The position numbers and the translations under genes were made by a program. This document shows, piece by piece, positions 30,655-40,560 of a stretch of 55,491 nucleotides of DNA; position 1 is the first letter of the stretch, and each line of letters starts with the position of its first letter. This stretch comes from Xenorhabdus sp. IM139775 (GTDB lineage Bacteria > Pseudomonadota > Gammaproteobacteria > Enterobacterales > Enterobacteriaceae): assembly GCF_028598745.1 (NCBI RefSeq), contig NZ_JAQRFK010000019.1, positions 1 to 55,491 of the forward strand, in the 5' to 3' direction. The notes below the pieces were generated by a model, which worked only from the letters and a program-made list of their open reading frames with translations, was not told the DNA's origin and did not search any database.

Positions 30655-30682
30655 AGGATGCCCTGTAACAAAAGGGCATCCT
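30655..30682 (-). terminator. Terminator for the leftward lipoprotein gene
   Basis: AGGATGCCCT (30655-30664) and AGGGCATCCT (30673-30682) are exact arms; on the minus strand TTTTATTTTTATTT follows. It may also stop purC read-through, though without a T run on that strand. Confidence 0.75.
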
Positions 30683-30709
30683 GTCCCTGTCTGGTACGTT
30701 AAATCAACT

Positions 30710-31063
30710 TTAGAGCAGGGATCGGGTTTGTTGTTTCCAGCCTTTTTGTAGCATGCAGTTGCGATAAAACTCTCTTCTGGAATCCTCGTTAACATCTATC
30801 ACATAGCTTTCGTACATAGGAACATTTTGATAGTAATAACCTTCTTTTCCGCATTTGTCGTCATTCGAGCAGGGTTGCCGCACGCTTTTCAGCGTTGATC
30901 TTTGGGCAACTTCATTTTTTACAGGAAATAGATTTGATGCCGACGATTGGCACTCAGCCATAGCTTCATTGAGCGGAGGTGGGTTACTTGTTGCAGGTAC
31001 CCATTGAGTGGTACAACCTGCTAAGGAGCAACACATTAACAGGGAGAACATTAATTTTTTCAT
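30710..31063 (-). CDS. Unrecognised small lipoprotein
   Basis: 117 residues from ATG 31063. The signal peptide MKKLMFSLLMCCSLAGC ends in a clear lipobox (LAGC), so it is probably lipidated. The mature part has a Pro-rich start (SNPPPLNEA), four further Cys (in AECQSS, QPCSND, DKCGKE and RNCMLQ) that could form two disulphides, and a basic WKQQTRSLL tail. No enzymatic motif is seen, and I do not recognise the family. The frame continues to 31093, but the ATG at 31063 fits the signal peptide. It is transcribed alone against purC. Confidence 0.75.
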   Translation of the reverse strand: MKKLMFSLLMCCSLAGCTTQWVPATSNPPPLNEAMAECQSSASNLFPVKNEVAQRSTLKSVRQPCSNDDKCGKEGYYYQNVPMYESYVIDVNEDSRREFYRNCMLQKGWKQQTRSLL

Positions 31064-31353
31064 ATCGCTTCTACGAACGCATCTTAATTGCAACGCATTG
31101 CTTGCAATCTTTCTGCATTGGCCTTGGTAAAAATGTTGGTGTTTATCAATAAAGCTAGCTTGTTATTGACGTTATGGGCAAATTGCCTGTGTTGTGATAC
31201 TTTCCACGATCAAAATTTTGCTATCAAGAAATAAGATGGCATCTTGATTCGTGTGAATAATTATTTATCAATGTTATTACTAAAAGCAAGCGTGTTAATA
31301 AAACCGTCAGTCGCTTCGCGATTATTGTTTTATCGGTGTTTACAGGAAAACTC

Positions 31354-31806
31354 ATGAGCCATATTGATCCGACGTTACTTATTTTACTTGTGCTTGCAGG
31401 ACTTGGCATCATCAGTCATAACATGACAGTGACACTCGCCATGTTATTTCTGTTAGTCGTTCGTATCACACCATTAAATCAGTTTTTCCCTTGGGTGGAA
31501 AAGTATGGCTTGACGATAGGTATCCTGATCCTGACAGTCGGCGTCATGGCACCGATTGCCAGTGGGAAAATCTCCGCACAGGACATTCTTGGCTCTTTCT
31601 TAAATTGGAAATCCCTGTTGGCTATTGCGGTGGGTATCTTGGTGTCATGGTTGGGGAGCCGCGGGGTTGCTTTAATGTCCGGCCAGCCGTCTACGGTGGC
31701 TGGATTATTAGTCGGCACCGTGTTGGGGGTGGCGCTATTTAGGGGCGTTCCCGTAGGCCCATTGATTGCTGCGGGTATTTTATCGATTTTGATTGGCAAA
31801 TGGTGA
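31354..31806 (+). CDS. yeaL: YeaL, DUF441 membrane protein
   Basis: 150 residues from ATG 31354 (AGGA 9 bp upstream). Four TM helices; [41 protein letters not shown] and the near-invariant [20 protein letters not shown] match E. coli YeaL. Function is unknown. In E. coli yeaL is elsewhere on the chromosome, so its position next to tmcA is lineage-specific. The 290 bp upstream, shared with the divergent lipoprotein gene, show nothing definite. Confidence 0.92.
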   Translation: MSHIDPTLLILLVLAGLGIISHNMTVTLAMLFLLVVRITPLNQFFPWVEKYGLTIGILILTVGVMAPIASGKISAQDILGSFLNWKSLLAIAVGILVSWLGSRGVALMSGQPSTVAGLLVGTVLGVALFRGVPVGPLIAAGILSILIGKW

Positions 31807-31885
31807 GTGCTGATAGCCCTTTTAACGTAGCCATCAATCAGAGAGTTCACATGTTATACGGTTCATATTATGGATAGTTCGTACT

Positions 31886-34051
31886 ATGTATAGCTTATGG
31901 CACAGCGCATGGGCAACTTTGTGGGAAAAGTTGCAGACACAAATGCAACAACAGGGACAGCGCCGTTTGCTCGTTTTAAGTGGTGATCCCCAATGGAGTG
32001 CATCCATTGTCAATCAGCTAACAGAACAGTTTCAAGGGAATTGGCTCACGGTTTCAGCCCATGTCTCCGGTGCTGTTGATCCGACAAATGCCGCCAGCTT
32101 GCTGGGGCGTGAATTCTTGCATGGTGTTTTTGACGCAACGAAAGGGCTGCATGCGGAAGCATTGGCGATACTGGCCGGCACACTAAAAGCGGGAAGCTGG
32201 TTGGTGATGCGTGTACCCGCGTGGTCACAATGGCCGGAACAACCTGATGAAGATAGTCTGCGCTGGAATGAATCGGCCGGTGTCATTTCGACGCCTCATT
32301 TTATTCGTCATATCCAGCAGCAAATCCTCGCGTTTCCCGAAGTCGTATTATGGCGTCAGGAAATTCCTTTTCAGCCCGCTCAGATATTGCCATTGCCTGA
32401 AACCGCCGCGTGGCAGATGCCTGATGGTAATCCGACGGTGAGCCAGCAAGCTATTCTTGGCGAATTGCTACAGGCGACACAGGGCGTTTGGGTGATCACC
32501 GCACCACGGGGACGGGGAAAATCGGCGCTGGCGGGCATGTTAGTGCGATATTGGCAGGGCCAGTGCTGGTTATGTGCTCCCGCAAAAATAACGACGGAGG
32601 TGATCCGGCGTTACTCCGCCAGTTCAGATCCTGTTGAGCCGGCCTCTTTGGAACAAGAGACGCCTTTTTGGGCGGTTGATAATTTGTTGAAATATTGCCG
32701 TGCCAAACGTGCCAAAAAAGAGGGACAGGAAAATAAAAACGATGCGGACTGGTTATTGATTGACGAGGCCGCGGCGATCCCAACGCCACAATTGGCCGAA
32801 TTGATCCGCTATTTTCCGCGCGTATTGCTGACTTCCACGGTTCAAGGTTATGAAGGCACAGGCCGCGGTTTTTTGTTGAAACTTTGTGCTGCATTACCTG
32901 ACTGTCATATCCGTGAATTGAAAACCCCCATGCGCTGGGCTGAAAATGATCCATTGGAAGCCTGGCTGGATAGTGCCCTGTTATTTGATGATAAACAGCG
33001 AATTGGCACACGATTAAGCGAAGAAAAATGGCACGTTCATCCGATTTATCAGCCCGAATGGTTACCAAATGCCACATTATTGCGCCAATTTTATGGCTTA
33101 TTGACCAGCGCACATTACCGTACATCTCCGCTTGATCTGCGTCGATTAATGGATGGCAATGGAATGACATTTTTGGCTGCGACCTCCCGCTGTTCAGCGT
33201 ATCAGCCACACTTGATAGGCGCTTTGTGGATGGTGAACGAAGGGGGATTATCACCGGAATTGGCGCATGAAATCTGGGCAGGGCGCCGGCGGCCAAGGGG
33301 AAATTTGGTCGCTCAATCTCTGGCGGCACATAGCGGCTTTCCATCGGCGGCAACCCTGCGGTCACAGCGGGTCAGCCGCATTGCTGTACAAGCGCAATAT
33401 CGTCGTCGTGGTATCGCACAGCATTTGATCATCCAACAATGTCTGGCAGCCGGTAAACAAAAACTGGATTTCATCTCTGTGAGTTTTGGCTATACCGCTG
33501 ATCTGTGGGCGCTTTGGCAAAAATGTGGTTTTCGATTGGTGAGGATCGGCACCCACCGGGAAGCGAGCAGTGGTTGCTATACCGCGATGGCTGTTTTACC
33601 CCTGAGTGAGCAGGGGGAACAGTTTGCTCAATCCGCACAACAACGATTATCCCGCGATGCCAGTGAATTGGAAGCGTTACTCGGCTTTGCCCTGCCGGTT
33701 AAACATGAGAATGACGAAAGGCTTAATGACAGTGACTGGCAGGAGTTGGCTGGTTTTGCATTTGCCCATCGTCCGCTGTCAGCGTCTTATTTTGCATTAC
33801 AGCGATTATTGTTGCAGAGTCATTTGGCTTTGCCGGCGTTGAGAAAACATTTTCAGCAGCGGTTAACTGTCGAACAATGTGTGGGCGAGTTATCGTTGAG
33901 TGGCCGTAAGGTACTCTTGAAACATTGGCGGGAAGAGACTGCTGAGGCATTGACAAGCATCGATAACATGCTTGCCAATGACTGGAGAGATTGGGTTATT
34001 TCTTGCGATCCCGCTGTGGCCAATCATCCTCATCATCCCATTGATCGTTGA
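31886..34051 (+). CDS. tmcA: TmcA, tRNA-Met cytidine acetyltransferase
   Basis: 721 residues (E. coli 671; the surplus is in loops). N-terminal domain with [13 protein letters not shown]-helicase-like module with Walker A GRGKS (209-213) and Walker [11 protein letters not shown], motif [16 protein letters not shown], then a GNAT domain ([20 protein letters not shown]) and RNA-binding tail. It makes N4-acetylcytidine at the wobble base of elongator tRNA-Met using acetyl-CoA and ATP. The last 56 bp overlap ypfN on the other strand. Confidence 0.95.
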   Translation: MYSLWHSAWATLWEKLQTQMQQQGQRRLLVLSGDPQWSASIVNQLTEQFQGNWLTVSAHVSGAVDPTNAASLLGREFLHGVFDATKGLHAEALAILAGTLKAGSWLVMRVPAWSQWPEQPDEDSLRWNESAGVISTPHFIRHIQQQILAFPEVVLWRQEIPFQPAQILPLPETAAWQMPDGNPTVSQQAILGELLQATQGVWVITAPRGRGKSALAGMLVRYWQGQCWLCAPAKITTEVIRRYSASSDPVEPASLEQETPFWAVDNLLKYCRAKRAKKEGQENKNDADWLLIDEAAAIPTPQLAELIRYFPRVLLTSTVQGYEGTGRGFLLKLCAALPDCHIRELKTPMRWAENDPLEAWLDSALLFDDKQRIGTRLSEEKWHVHPIYQPEWLPNATLLRQFYGLLTSAHYRTSPLDLRRLMDGNGMTFLAATSRCSAYQPHLIGALWMVNEGGLSPELAHEIWAGRRRPRGNLVAQSLAAHSGFPSAATLRSQRVSRIAVQAQYRRRGIAQHLIIQQCLAAGKQKLDFISVSFGYTADLWALWQKCGFRLVRIGTHREASSGCYTAMAVLPLSEQGEQFAQSAQQRLSRDASELEALLGFALPVKHENDERLNDSDWQELAGFAFAHRPLSASYFALQRLLLQSHLALPALRKHFQQRLTVEQCVGELSLSGRKVLLKHWREETAEALTSIDNMLANDWRDWVISCDPAVANHPHHPIDR

Positions 34052-34190
34052 GATCCCGATGCGGGGGCAATTCGGGTTTGTTATCTAAGAAATGTTCTTT
34101 ATCGACGCGACTGAGTGCTTTTACCGCGTTAACGATAATGCCAACGAGCACTAACAGAACAATCCACCAATAATCTATCAGCCAATTCAT
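33996..34190 (-). CDS. ypfN: YpfN, UPF0370 small membrane protein
   Basis: 64 residues: one N-terminal TM helix ([20 protein letters not shown]), then a hydrophilic tail with [17 protein letters not shown] and an acidic DDEDDWP run. This is the UPF0370/YpfN pattern; function unknown. It belongs to the dapE neighbourhood, as in E. coli. Its 3' end runs 56 bp into tmcA, tail to tail. Confidence 0.9.
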   Translation of the reverse strand: MNWLIDYWWIVLLVLVGIIVNAVKALSRVDKEHFLDNKPELPPHRDLNDQWDDEDDWPQRDRKK

Positions 34191-34212
34191 GATATTTTCC
34201 TCGGAACATTAA

Positions 34213-34232
34213 GAGCCTCTTCCATGAGGCTC
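34213..34232 (-). terminator. Weak terminator after the M15 peptidase gene
   Basis: GAGCCTC (34213-34219) pairs with GAGGCTC (34226-34232), loop TTCCAT; on the minus strand only TTAATGTT follows. Lies between the M15 peptidase gene and ypfN. Confidence 0.45.
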
Positions 34233-34319
34233 AGGAGCCTAATAGGTTATTTCTGTTAATCAACCATTTTCATGGTCAGCAATCTTGCTGTACCACCATT
34301 TTCCTGATTGACGACTTCC

Positions 34320-34988
34320 TTAGTCTATTATCCTGATGTATTTTTCAAATATATAGGATAGATTGGTTTTTAACCAGTTGATGCCGGCAATATCATGATT
34401 TTCCCAGGCACTCAGCAGAACGTGTTCATCAAATAAATTTTCGGCTTCATGGGATAATGGCCAATAGCTGATATGCCACGGCTCATAAGCCACGCCAGCG
34501 TCATGGCGTGTAAAAGGGCGGTAGAAATCATAGTGAGACATGTTTTCTGTTAGCCAATGGGTTAATGGCTCAAAATACCCGCCGTTTTCATATTCCCACG
34601 GCTCCAGTTGCAGTTTTTTGCCTTCTGGCAGCAGAAAGGGATCATAAATATCCAGCTCTGTACCCCAATGATGGCGGCTCGCGCCCGGCAGGGCTGACCA
34701 GCGGAGGATCGCTTCACAACGTTCACCCTCACTCAATTTCGCGATATCAATGGGTTGGCTGTTATCATCCAATACCGGCCGCTGACCACGGAATTTTTCA
34801 TTCCAGATCGTTTGCTGGCGCGTGAAATCGCGAAACGAACTGGCAGGTTGGAGTTTAAAACCTGCCCGGGTTGCCTCTTTCTGCATGGCAAGAAATGCCT
34901 TGGCGGCATTAAACTGCAAACGGTGATTGCCAGACAGCGTAATGAGGTGATCAGTGGACAAACCAGTCAGGGTTTCGGGCGTCATCAT
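34320..34988 (-). CDS. M15-family D,D-carboxypeptidase (VanY-like)
   Basis: 222 residues, without a signal peptide. The M15B zinc motif is [10 protein letters not shown] with ligands H106 and D113; the catalytic Glu and third ligand are in EPWH (E169, H172). An N-terminal helix and [18 protein letters not shown] precede them, as in VanY/LdcB-type enzymes. Predicted to cleave D-Ala or related D,D bonds in peptidoglycan peptides. It overlaps the dapE stop by 4 bp, so it is coupled to diaminopimelate synthesis. Without a visible leader it would act in the cytoplasm, perhaps on recycled muropeptides. E. coli K-12 lacks it here. Confidence 0.85.
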   Translation of the reverse strand: MMTPETLTGLSTDHLITLSGNHRLQFNAAKAFLAMQKEATRAGFKLQPASSFRDFTRQQTIWNEKFRGQRPVLDDNSQPIDIAKLSEGERCEAILRWSALPGASRHHWGTELDIYDPFLLPEGKKLQLEPWEYENGGYFEPLTHWLTENMSHYDFYRPFTRHDAGVAYEPWHISYWPLSHEAENLFDEHVLLSAWENHDIAGINWLKTNLSYIFEKYIRIID

Positions 34989-36112
34989 TTGATTAACTGC
35001 TCCATGATACGTTGATAAATCAGGCTCAATGCCTGCAAATCAGACACCTTGACGCATTCATTGGTTTTATGAATGGTGGCATTGAGGGGGCCCAACTCCA
35101 CAACCTGAGCACCCATTTCGGCAATAAAACGCCCATCTGACGTACCGCCACTGGTTGATAGCTCTGGCTGATAGCCACAATAGTGCCCAATGGATTCAAC
35201 TACCGCATCAACAAGCGCACCTTTGCAGGTCAGAAAAGGTTGGCCTGATAGCCACCAGTCAATCTCATAGTTGAGGTGATGCCTTTTCAGCATATCTTCA
35301 ACTTGCTGGCGGATTTCGCCATCAGTCAGTTCAGTGCTGAAGCGGAAATTGAACTGAACCTCCAATTTACCCGGGATAACGTTATTACTGCCGGTTCCTG
35401 CCTGAATATTGGCGATCTGCATACTGGTGGCGGGGAAAAACTCATTGCCGTTATCCCAATGAGTATTGACGAGTTCTTGCAAAAAAGGCACTGAACGATG
35501 AATCGGGTTATCTGCCAATTGTGGGTAGGCAACATGCCCTTGGGTGCCAAAGATCGTCAAGCTGGCCGTCAGGGAGCCTCGGCGACCGTTTTTGATCATA
35601 TCCCCCAGGCACGTTTGGCTGGAGGGTTCACCCACGAGACAATAATCCAAACGTTCATGGCGGGACATTAACGCTTCAACCACCTTAACGGTGCCATTGG
35701 TCGCTTTGGCCTCTTCGTCGGAGGTGATCAGGAAAGCCAGGCGGCCTTTATGTTCAGGATACTCTGCGACAAAACGTTCCGCCGCAACCAGCATGGCCGC
35801 CAGAGAGCCTTTCATATCCGCAGCGCCGCGACCATACAGCATGCCATCACGGATAGCGGGTTCAAAAGGGGGCGTTTGCCACTGCGATATCTCACCGGCA
35901 GGCACGACATCGGTGTGTCCGGCCAGGGCAAAAGTGACGCCGGTTCCACGATAGGCCCAAAAATTCAGGGTATCACCGAAAGGCATCCGTTCTATCGTAA
36001 AGCCAATCTCTTGCAGGCGCTGGATAAGAAGTTCCTGACAACCTTGATCTTCCGGGCTGACAGAAGGGCGCTTGATTAACTGTTGAGCAAGGTCAATGAC
36101 TGGACAAATCAT
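34985..36112 (-). CDS. dapE: DapE, succinyl-diaminopimelate desuccinylase
   Basis: 375 residues (E. coli 375). M20 metallopeptidase: metal ligands in [30 protein letters not shown] and the C-terminal [12 protein letters not shown], plus the dimerisation domain in the middle. It hydrolyses N-succinyl-LL-diaminopimelate to LL-DAP for lysine and peptidoglycan. Follows yffB by 14 bp and leads into the M15 gene. Confidence 0.96.
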   Translation of the reverse strand: MICPVIDLAQQLIKRPSVSPEDQGCQELLIQRLQEIGFTIERMPFGDTLNFWAYRGTGVTFALAGHTDVVPAGEISQWQTPPFEPAIRDGMLYGRGAADMKGSLAAMLVAAERFVAEYPEHKGRLAFLITSDEEAKATNGTVKVVEALMSRHERLDYCLVGEPSSQTCLGDMIKNGRRGSLTASLTIFGTQGHVAYPQLADNPIHRSVPFLQELVNTHWDNGNEFFPATSMQIANIQAGTGSNNVIPGKLEVQFNFRFSTELTDGEIRQQVEDMLKRHHLNYEIDWWLSGQPFLTCKGALVDAVVESIGHYCGYQPELSTSGGTSDGRFIAEMGAQVVELGPLNATIHKTNECVKVSDLQALSLIYQRIMEQLIK

Positions 36113-36126
36113 GGTCGTCTCCGTAT

Positions 36127-36537
36127 CTAGTCATGCGAGAAAAATTGTTGATATTGCTCTGCCTTGAAACCGAGTAAATATTCCGCTGTTTCTGCCCCTT
36201 GGTTTTTTGCGTCTGCTGTGCTGGAAACCAGCAGAGGACGTTTTATCACCGAGGGCTGCTCCAGCATAAGTGCTTTGGCGGCTTCTGCATTATTAATGGT
36301 GGCTTTTTGCTCGTCGGACAATTTGCGCCACGTGGTACCACGGGTATTCAGGAGGGATTCCCAACTCACGTTTTCAATAAATGACTGAAGTAATTCAGGA
36401 GACAGGCCATCAAGGCGATAATCATGAAATTGATAAGAAAGCCCTTGATCTTCCAGCCAACGACGCGCTTTTTTGATGGTGTCGCAGTTTTTGATACCGT
36501 AGAGAATGGATACTTTGTGGGAAATGGTAGCTGACAT
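36127..36537 (-). CDS. yffB: YffB, ArsC/Spx-like reductase
   Basis: 136 residues from ATG 36537, longer at both ends than E. coli YffB (118). The conserved core is [39 protein letters not shown] and IKRPLL. The single Cys in NCDTIKKA is the predicted thiol. ArsC-fold protein; E. coli YffB is glutathione-related but its substrate is uncertain. Sits upstream of dapE in the conserved pair. Confidence 0.9.
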   Translation of the reverse strand: MSATISHKVSILYGIKNCDTIKKARRWLEDQGLSYQFHDYRLDGLSPELLQSFIENVSWESLLNTRGTTWRKLSDEQKATINNAEAAKALMLEQPSVIKRPLLVSSTADAKNQGAETAEYLLGFKAEQYQQFFSHD

Positions 36538-36811
36538 GATAAGCGCCTTTTGTCTTGTTTAACCTATCCGACATAATGCGGGAAATAGGCTATTTTATCC
36601 AGACACGGGTATCGTGGATGTTTAAACTCTCGACAAAGGCCGGTTAATTACAACCCAATCAATAAATCAAATAAATAATATCTTTGTTTATTATATTTTA
36701 AATTAATTAGTTACTGATTAATTTATCCTTCTTGATAACTCACAATTTCCCCACCGACAAAACTCAGGGAAATTGTGTTCCATATTGGAGGCGTTAAGAG
36801 AGAATTCAATG

Positions 36812-37447
36812 CTAAATGAACGCCATTTTTCTATGTTTCAGGTAGATGATAGTAGCTTCGAGACGGGAGCGTGACTTGAGTTTTTTCAATAGGTTACGGG
36901 TATGAACTTTCACGGTTTCTTCTGAAATAAAAAGGAAGTTGGCGATTTCTTTATTTGTCATTCCTTCGGCAATTTCTTTTAAAACATCTAATTCTCGTTT
37001 GGTTAATTTTGATAACGGATCAACATAAAGGTGGCGGGTGGATAAATATTGATGGACTTTTTCACAGAACACCGCATGACCCTCTATGGCTTTTTTTATG
37101 TTGTTCAATAGAGAAGTGAGCTCGATATCTTTTAATAAATAACCATTCGCACCGGCATCAACGGCCTCGTAAATATCACTTCTGTGATCTGAATCGGAGA
37201 GTACCAGGATATAGCAATCAAGCCCTTTGCGACGGAGAGATTTAATCGTATCAATCCCTGAAAGGCCATGGATTTTCAAATCCATCAGAATAATGTCAGG
37301 CTTTATTTGACAAGCGATATTAATCGCCTCTTCACCATTGTCTGTTTCGGCAGTCACAATGAGCTCTCGTTCTAATTCAATCAACCCTTTTAAGCCGTGA
37401 CGAATGATAGGATGATCATCAACTATCATGACTGAATGATTATGCAT
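36812..37447 (-). CDS. narP: NarP-like response regulator (NarL/FixJ family)
   Basis: 211 residues. Receiver domain with acidic pair in VMIVDDHPIIRHGL, phosphoacceptor D56 in IILMDLKIHGLSG, and the Thr/Lys switch replaced in part (VLSDSDHRSD, then LLKD). A LuxR-type HTH follows (LTKRELDVLKEIAEGMTNKE, SEETVKVHTRNLLKKL). It is closest in my memory to E. coli NarP, which responds to nitrate and nitrite through NarQ or NarX. No kinase gene adjoins it, so the partner is unknown, and another NarL-type regulator is possible. The 274-bp gap to yffB shows no clear feature. Confidence 0.7.
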   Translation of the reverse strand: MHNHSVMIVDDHPIIRHGLKGLIELERELIVTAETDNGEEAINIACQIKPDIILMDLKIHGLSGIDTIKSLRRKGLDCYILVLSDSDHRSDIYEAVDAGANGYLLKDIELTSLLNNIKKAIEGHAVFCEKVHQYLSTRHLYVDPLSKLTKRELDVLKEIAEGMTNKEIANFLFISEETVKVHTRNLLKKLKSRSRLEATIIYLKHRKMAFI

Positions 37448-37575
37448 GTCCCTTCTCCCATATAGAAATGCAGATTTATGTTTAATAAAACATAAAAGAC
37501 AGGTTCCTGCTTTATGTTAAATTGCTGTGTGGTTTTTATGGAGTATATTGAATCATCGTTAATGAGATTCTGAAA

Positions 37576-37681
37576 ATATACCCGTTGTATTTCAAGATGA
37601 ATTTATTATCTTCCCGCAGCGCAGGGGGATAATAATCGGTTTTCGTCTTGCAAGCGGCAACTTGAAGTTTATCGGGTATAT
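37576..37681. repeat. 106-bp inverted-repeat element (MITE-like)
   Basis: The ends ATATACCCG (37576-37584) and CGGGTATAT (37673-37681) are exact inverted repeats; the next bases, including TTCAAG (37591-37596) and CTTGAA (37661-37666), continue with mismatches. There is no coding capacity. Elements beginning ATACCC...TTCAAGTTGC are scattered in Photorhabdus, Xenorhabdus and Yersinia genomes (recall). It lies in the 666-bp gap between the divergent narP-like gene and maeB; the rest of that gap is AT-rich without clear signals. Confidence 0.7.
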
Positions 37682-38113
37682 ATCCTGATATAAAAATAGC
37701 AATATCGCAAACAGGTTAAACCAATCAGGTGAAATAAAATTCACTTTCATAAGAAAATGTGTTTCCTTAATTGCCAATAATTTTCCAAATAAATTTGGAT
37801 GAATATTTTATAGATTAAGTTTTGTTTTTGTAAACTTATTTTAAATATTAATTTAAAAATACACCTTTAATTAATTTATCAGGTTATTTATCAGTGATAA
37901 AATACCTCTATATGGGTATCGGTGGGATAATGCCCCTAGAATATTGATCAAATAACATTCCAACATTGTCGATCACGGCCAGACTCCCTTTGCCTGTTTT
38001 TTGCGCCTTGATTTTAAAGATTATGAACAAAATGCTGCTGACATCATGATTTAACCTTCTGTAACTATTATACTGAAACCATTTTCACTAAGACATGACG
38101 CATAAGGGATCTG

Positions 38114-40396
38114 ATGATGGATGAAAAATTAAAACAAAGTGCTCTTGATTTTCATGAGTTTCCGCAACCTGGCAAAATTACAGTAACACCAACCAAGCCA
38201 CTGGCAACACAACGTGATTTAGCATTAGCCTATTCACCGGGGGTGGCTGCACCTTGTCTTGAAATAGCAAAAGATCCTTTGGCCGCCTATAAATATACTG
38301 CACGTGGCAATCTTGTTGCGGTTATCTCCAACGGCAGTGCGGTGTTAGGGTTGGGGAATATCGGCGCATTGGCCGGTAAACCGGTTATGGAAGGTAAGGG
38401 AGTTTTGTTCAAGAAATTCTCAGGTATTGATGTTTTTGACATTGAAGTGGATGAATCCAATCCTGACAAATTGATTGATATCATCGCAGCGCTGGAACCC
38501 ACTTTCGGTGGTATTAACCTTGAAGATATCAAAGCACCGGAGTGCTTCTACATTGAACAGAAACTCCGTGAGCGCATGAAAATTCCGGTATTCCACGATG
38601 ATCAACATGGCACGGCCATTATCTGTACCGCTGCGGTGCTGAATGGATTGCGGGTGGTTGATAAAGACATTGGTCAAGTGCGCATGGTGGTATCAGGGGC
38701 GGGAGCTGCTTCAATTGCCTGTATGAATCTGCTGGTGGCACTGGGTCTGAAAAGTGAAAATATTGTTGTTTGTGACTCGAAAGGGGTTATCTATCGCGGC
38801 CGCGAAGCGAATATGGAAAAAACCAAAGCGGATTATGCCATTGAAGATAATGGCAGCCGTACACTGGCAGATGTGATCCCTGATGCTGATATTTTCCTCG
38901 GTTGTTCCGGGCCTGGCGTATTGACACAAGACATGGTGAAAACCATGGCAAAAAATCCGCTCATTATGGCCTTGGCTAACCCAGAGCCGGAAATTTTGCC
39001 GCCACTGGCAAAAGCCGTGCGCCCTGATGCCATTATCTGTACCGGCCGTTCTGATTTCCCTAATCAGGTGAATAACGTTCTCTGCTTCCCGTTCATCTTC
39101 CGTGGCGCATTGGATGTTGGGGCGACCACTATCAATGAAGAGATGAAACTTGCCTGCGTGCGTGCCATTGCTGATCTTGCACTGGCTGAACAAAGCCAGG
39201 AAGTGGCTTCTGCCTATGGCGATCAAGATCTGTTCTTCGGCCCTGATTATATTATTCCGAAGCCGTTTGATCCTCGCTTGATTGTCAAAATTGCACCGGC
39301 TGTCGCGAAAGCGGCGATGGAATCCGGTGTGGCAACCCGGCCTATTACCGATTTCGGGGCATATATTGAGAAACTCAATGAGTTTGTCTATAAAACCAAC
39401 CTATTTATGAAGCCCATCTTCTCGCAAGCCAAAAAAGAGAAGAAACGTATTGTATTGGCCGAAGGGGAAGATATTCGTGTGCTGCATGCGACACAAGAAC
39501 TGGTCTCCCTTGGGCTGGCATTCCCTGTCCTGATTGGCCGTCCCAGCGTGATTGAAATGCGGATTAAAAAGCAGGGGCTGCATATTGAAGCCGGTAAAGA
39601 TTTTGAAGTAGTGAACAACGAAAATGACCCACGTTTCAAAGAATATTGGCAAGAATATTATCAGATGATGAAACGCCGTGGGGTTTCACAAGAGCAAGCC
39701 CGCCGGGCAGTGATTGGCAATCCGACGCTGATAGGCGCAATCATGGTACACCGTGGTGAAGCGGATGGCCTGATTTGTGGTACGGTTGGCGGCTATACTG
39801 AACATTACCAAGTCGTGAAAGATGTCTTTGGCTTCCGTCAGGGCGTGCATACCGCAGGAGCCATGAATGCCTTGATGCTACCGACAGGGAATACCTTCAT
39901 TGCCGATACTTATGTTAATGAAGATCCAAGTCCGGAAGAGTTGGCCGAAATCACGCTGATGGCGGCGGAAACGGTTCGTCGTTTTGGTATTGAACCTAAA
40001 GTTGCCCTGTTATCGCGTTCAAGTTTTGGCTCGACTGATTGTGATTCTGCGCGAAAAATGCGTACGACACTGGAGCTGGTTCAGCAAATGGCACCATCAC
40101 TTGAAATTGATGGTGAAATGCACGGGGATGCGGCTTTGGTGGAAAGTATTCGCCGCGATATCATGCCTGACAGCCCACTGAAAGGCTCCGCAAATCTGTT
40201 AATCATGCCCAATATGGAAGCGGCGCGTATCAGCTATAACTTGCTGCGTGTGACCAGCTCCGAAGGTGTCACCGTCGGCCCTGTCCTGATGGGCGTTGCG
40301 AAACCTGTTCATGTTCTGACACCGATTGCTTCGGTTCGCCGTATCGTCAATATGGTGGCATTGGCGGCGGTTGAAGCACAAACAGATCCTCTGTAA
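38114..40396 (+). CDS. maeB: MaeB, NADP-dependent malic enzyme
   Basis: 760 residues (E. coli 759). N-terminal malic domain (about 1-430): [10 protein letters not shown], the metal-site [10 protein letters not shown] and NAD(P) fold [17 protein letters not shown]-terminal phosphotransacetylase-like domain (about 430-760), regulatory in E. coli. It decarboxylates malate to pyruvate with NADP+. A second ATG directly follows the first (38117); AAGGGA upstream fits either. Near identity to E. coli throughout. Confidence 0.96.
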   Translation: MMDEKLKQSALDFHEFPQPGKITVTPTKPLATQRDLALAYSPGVAAPCLEIAKDPLAAYKYTARGNLVAVISNGSAVLGLGNIGALAGKPVMEGKGVLFKKFSGIDVFDIEVDESNPDKLIDIIAALEPTFGGINLEDIKAPECFYIEQKLRERMKIPVFHDDQHGTAIICTAAVLNGLRVVDKDIGQVRMVVSGAGAASIACMNLLVALGLKSENIVVCDSKGVIYRGREANMEKTKADYAIEDNGSRTLADVIPDADIFLGCSGPGVLTQDMVKTMAKNPLIMALANPEPEILPPLAKAVRPDAIICTGRSDFPNQVNNVLCFPFIFRGALDVGATTINEEMKLACVRAIADLALAEQSQEVASAYGDQDLFFGPDYIIPKPFDPRLIVKIAPAVAKAAMESGVATRPITDFGAYIEKLNEFVYKTNLFMKPIFSQAKKEKKRIVLAEGEDIRVLHATQELVSLGLAFPVLIGRPSVIEMRIKKQGLHIEAGKDFEVVNNENDPRFKEYWQEYYQMMKRRGVSQEQARRAVIGNPTLIGAIMVHRGEADGLICGTVGGYTEHYQVVKDVFGFRQGVHTAGAMNALMLPTGNTFIADTYVNEDPSPEELAEITLMAAETVRRFGIEPKVALLSRSSFGSTDCDSARKMRTTLELVQQMAPSLEIDGEMHGDAALVESIRRDIMPDSPLKGSANLLIMPNMEAARISYNLLRVTSSEGVTVGPVLMGVAKPVHVLTPIASVRRIVNMVALAAVEAQTDPL

Positions 40397-40452
40397 ATAA
40401 CGTCGGTTACTGTGCTAATTCCAACCATCAATTTGGAATGAACGCATAAATG

Positions 40453-40485
40453 ACCCTGTTAAGGTGATGCTTAACAGGGTTTTTA
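40453..40485 (+). terminator. Terminator after maeB
   Basis: ACCCTGTTAAG (40453-40463) and CTTAACAGGGT (40470-40480) form 11 perfect pairs around GTGATG, followed by TTTTA. Confidence 0.88.
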
Positions 40486-40488
40486 TTT

Positions 40489-40507
40489 GTAAATAATTCT
40501 CATTATC
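40489..40507 (+). promoter_or_regulatory. Probable Fur box upstream of the chaN-like gene
   Basis: The 19-mer GTAAATAATTCTCATTATC matches the consensus GATAATGATAATCATTATC at 14 of 19 positions, with the right half CATTATC perfect. It lies 54 bp before the ATG, directly after the maeB terminator. Confidence 0.55.
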
Positions 40508-40560
40508 TATAGTATGCGGGCAATTTTTCTTTCAATAACACATTTAATGATCCTTAAGTT

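Noticed and set aside
32496-33365. 289-codon open frame antisense to tmcA
   Set aside because: Lies wholly within a well-conserved gene, has low-complexity composition, no ribosome site, and no recognisable domain.
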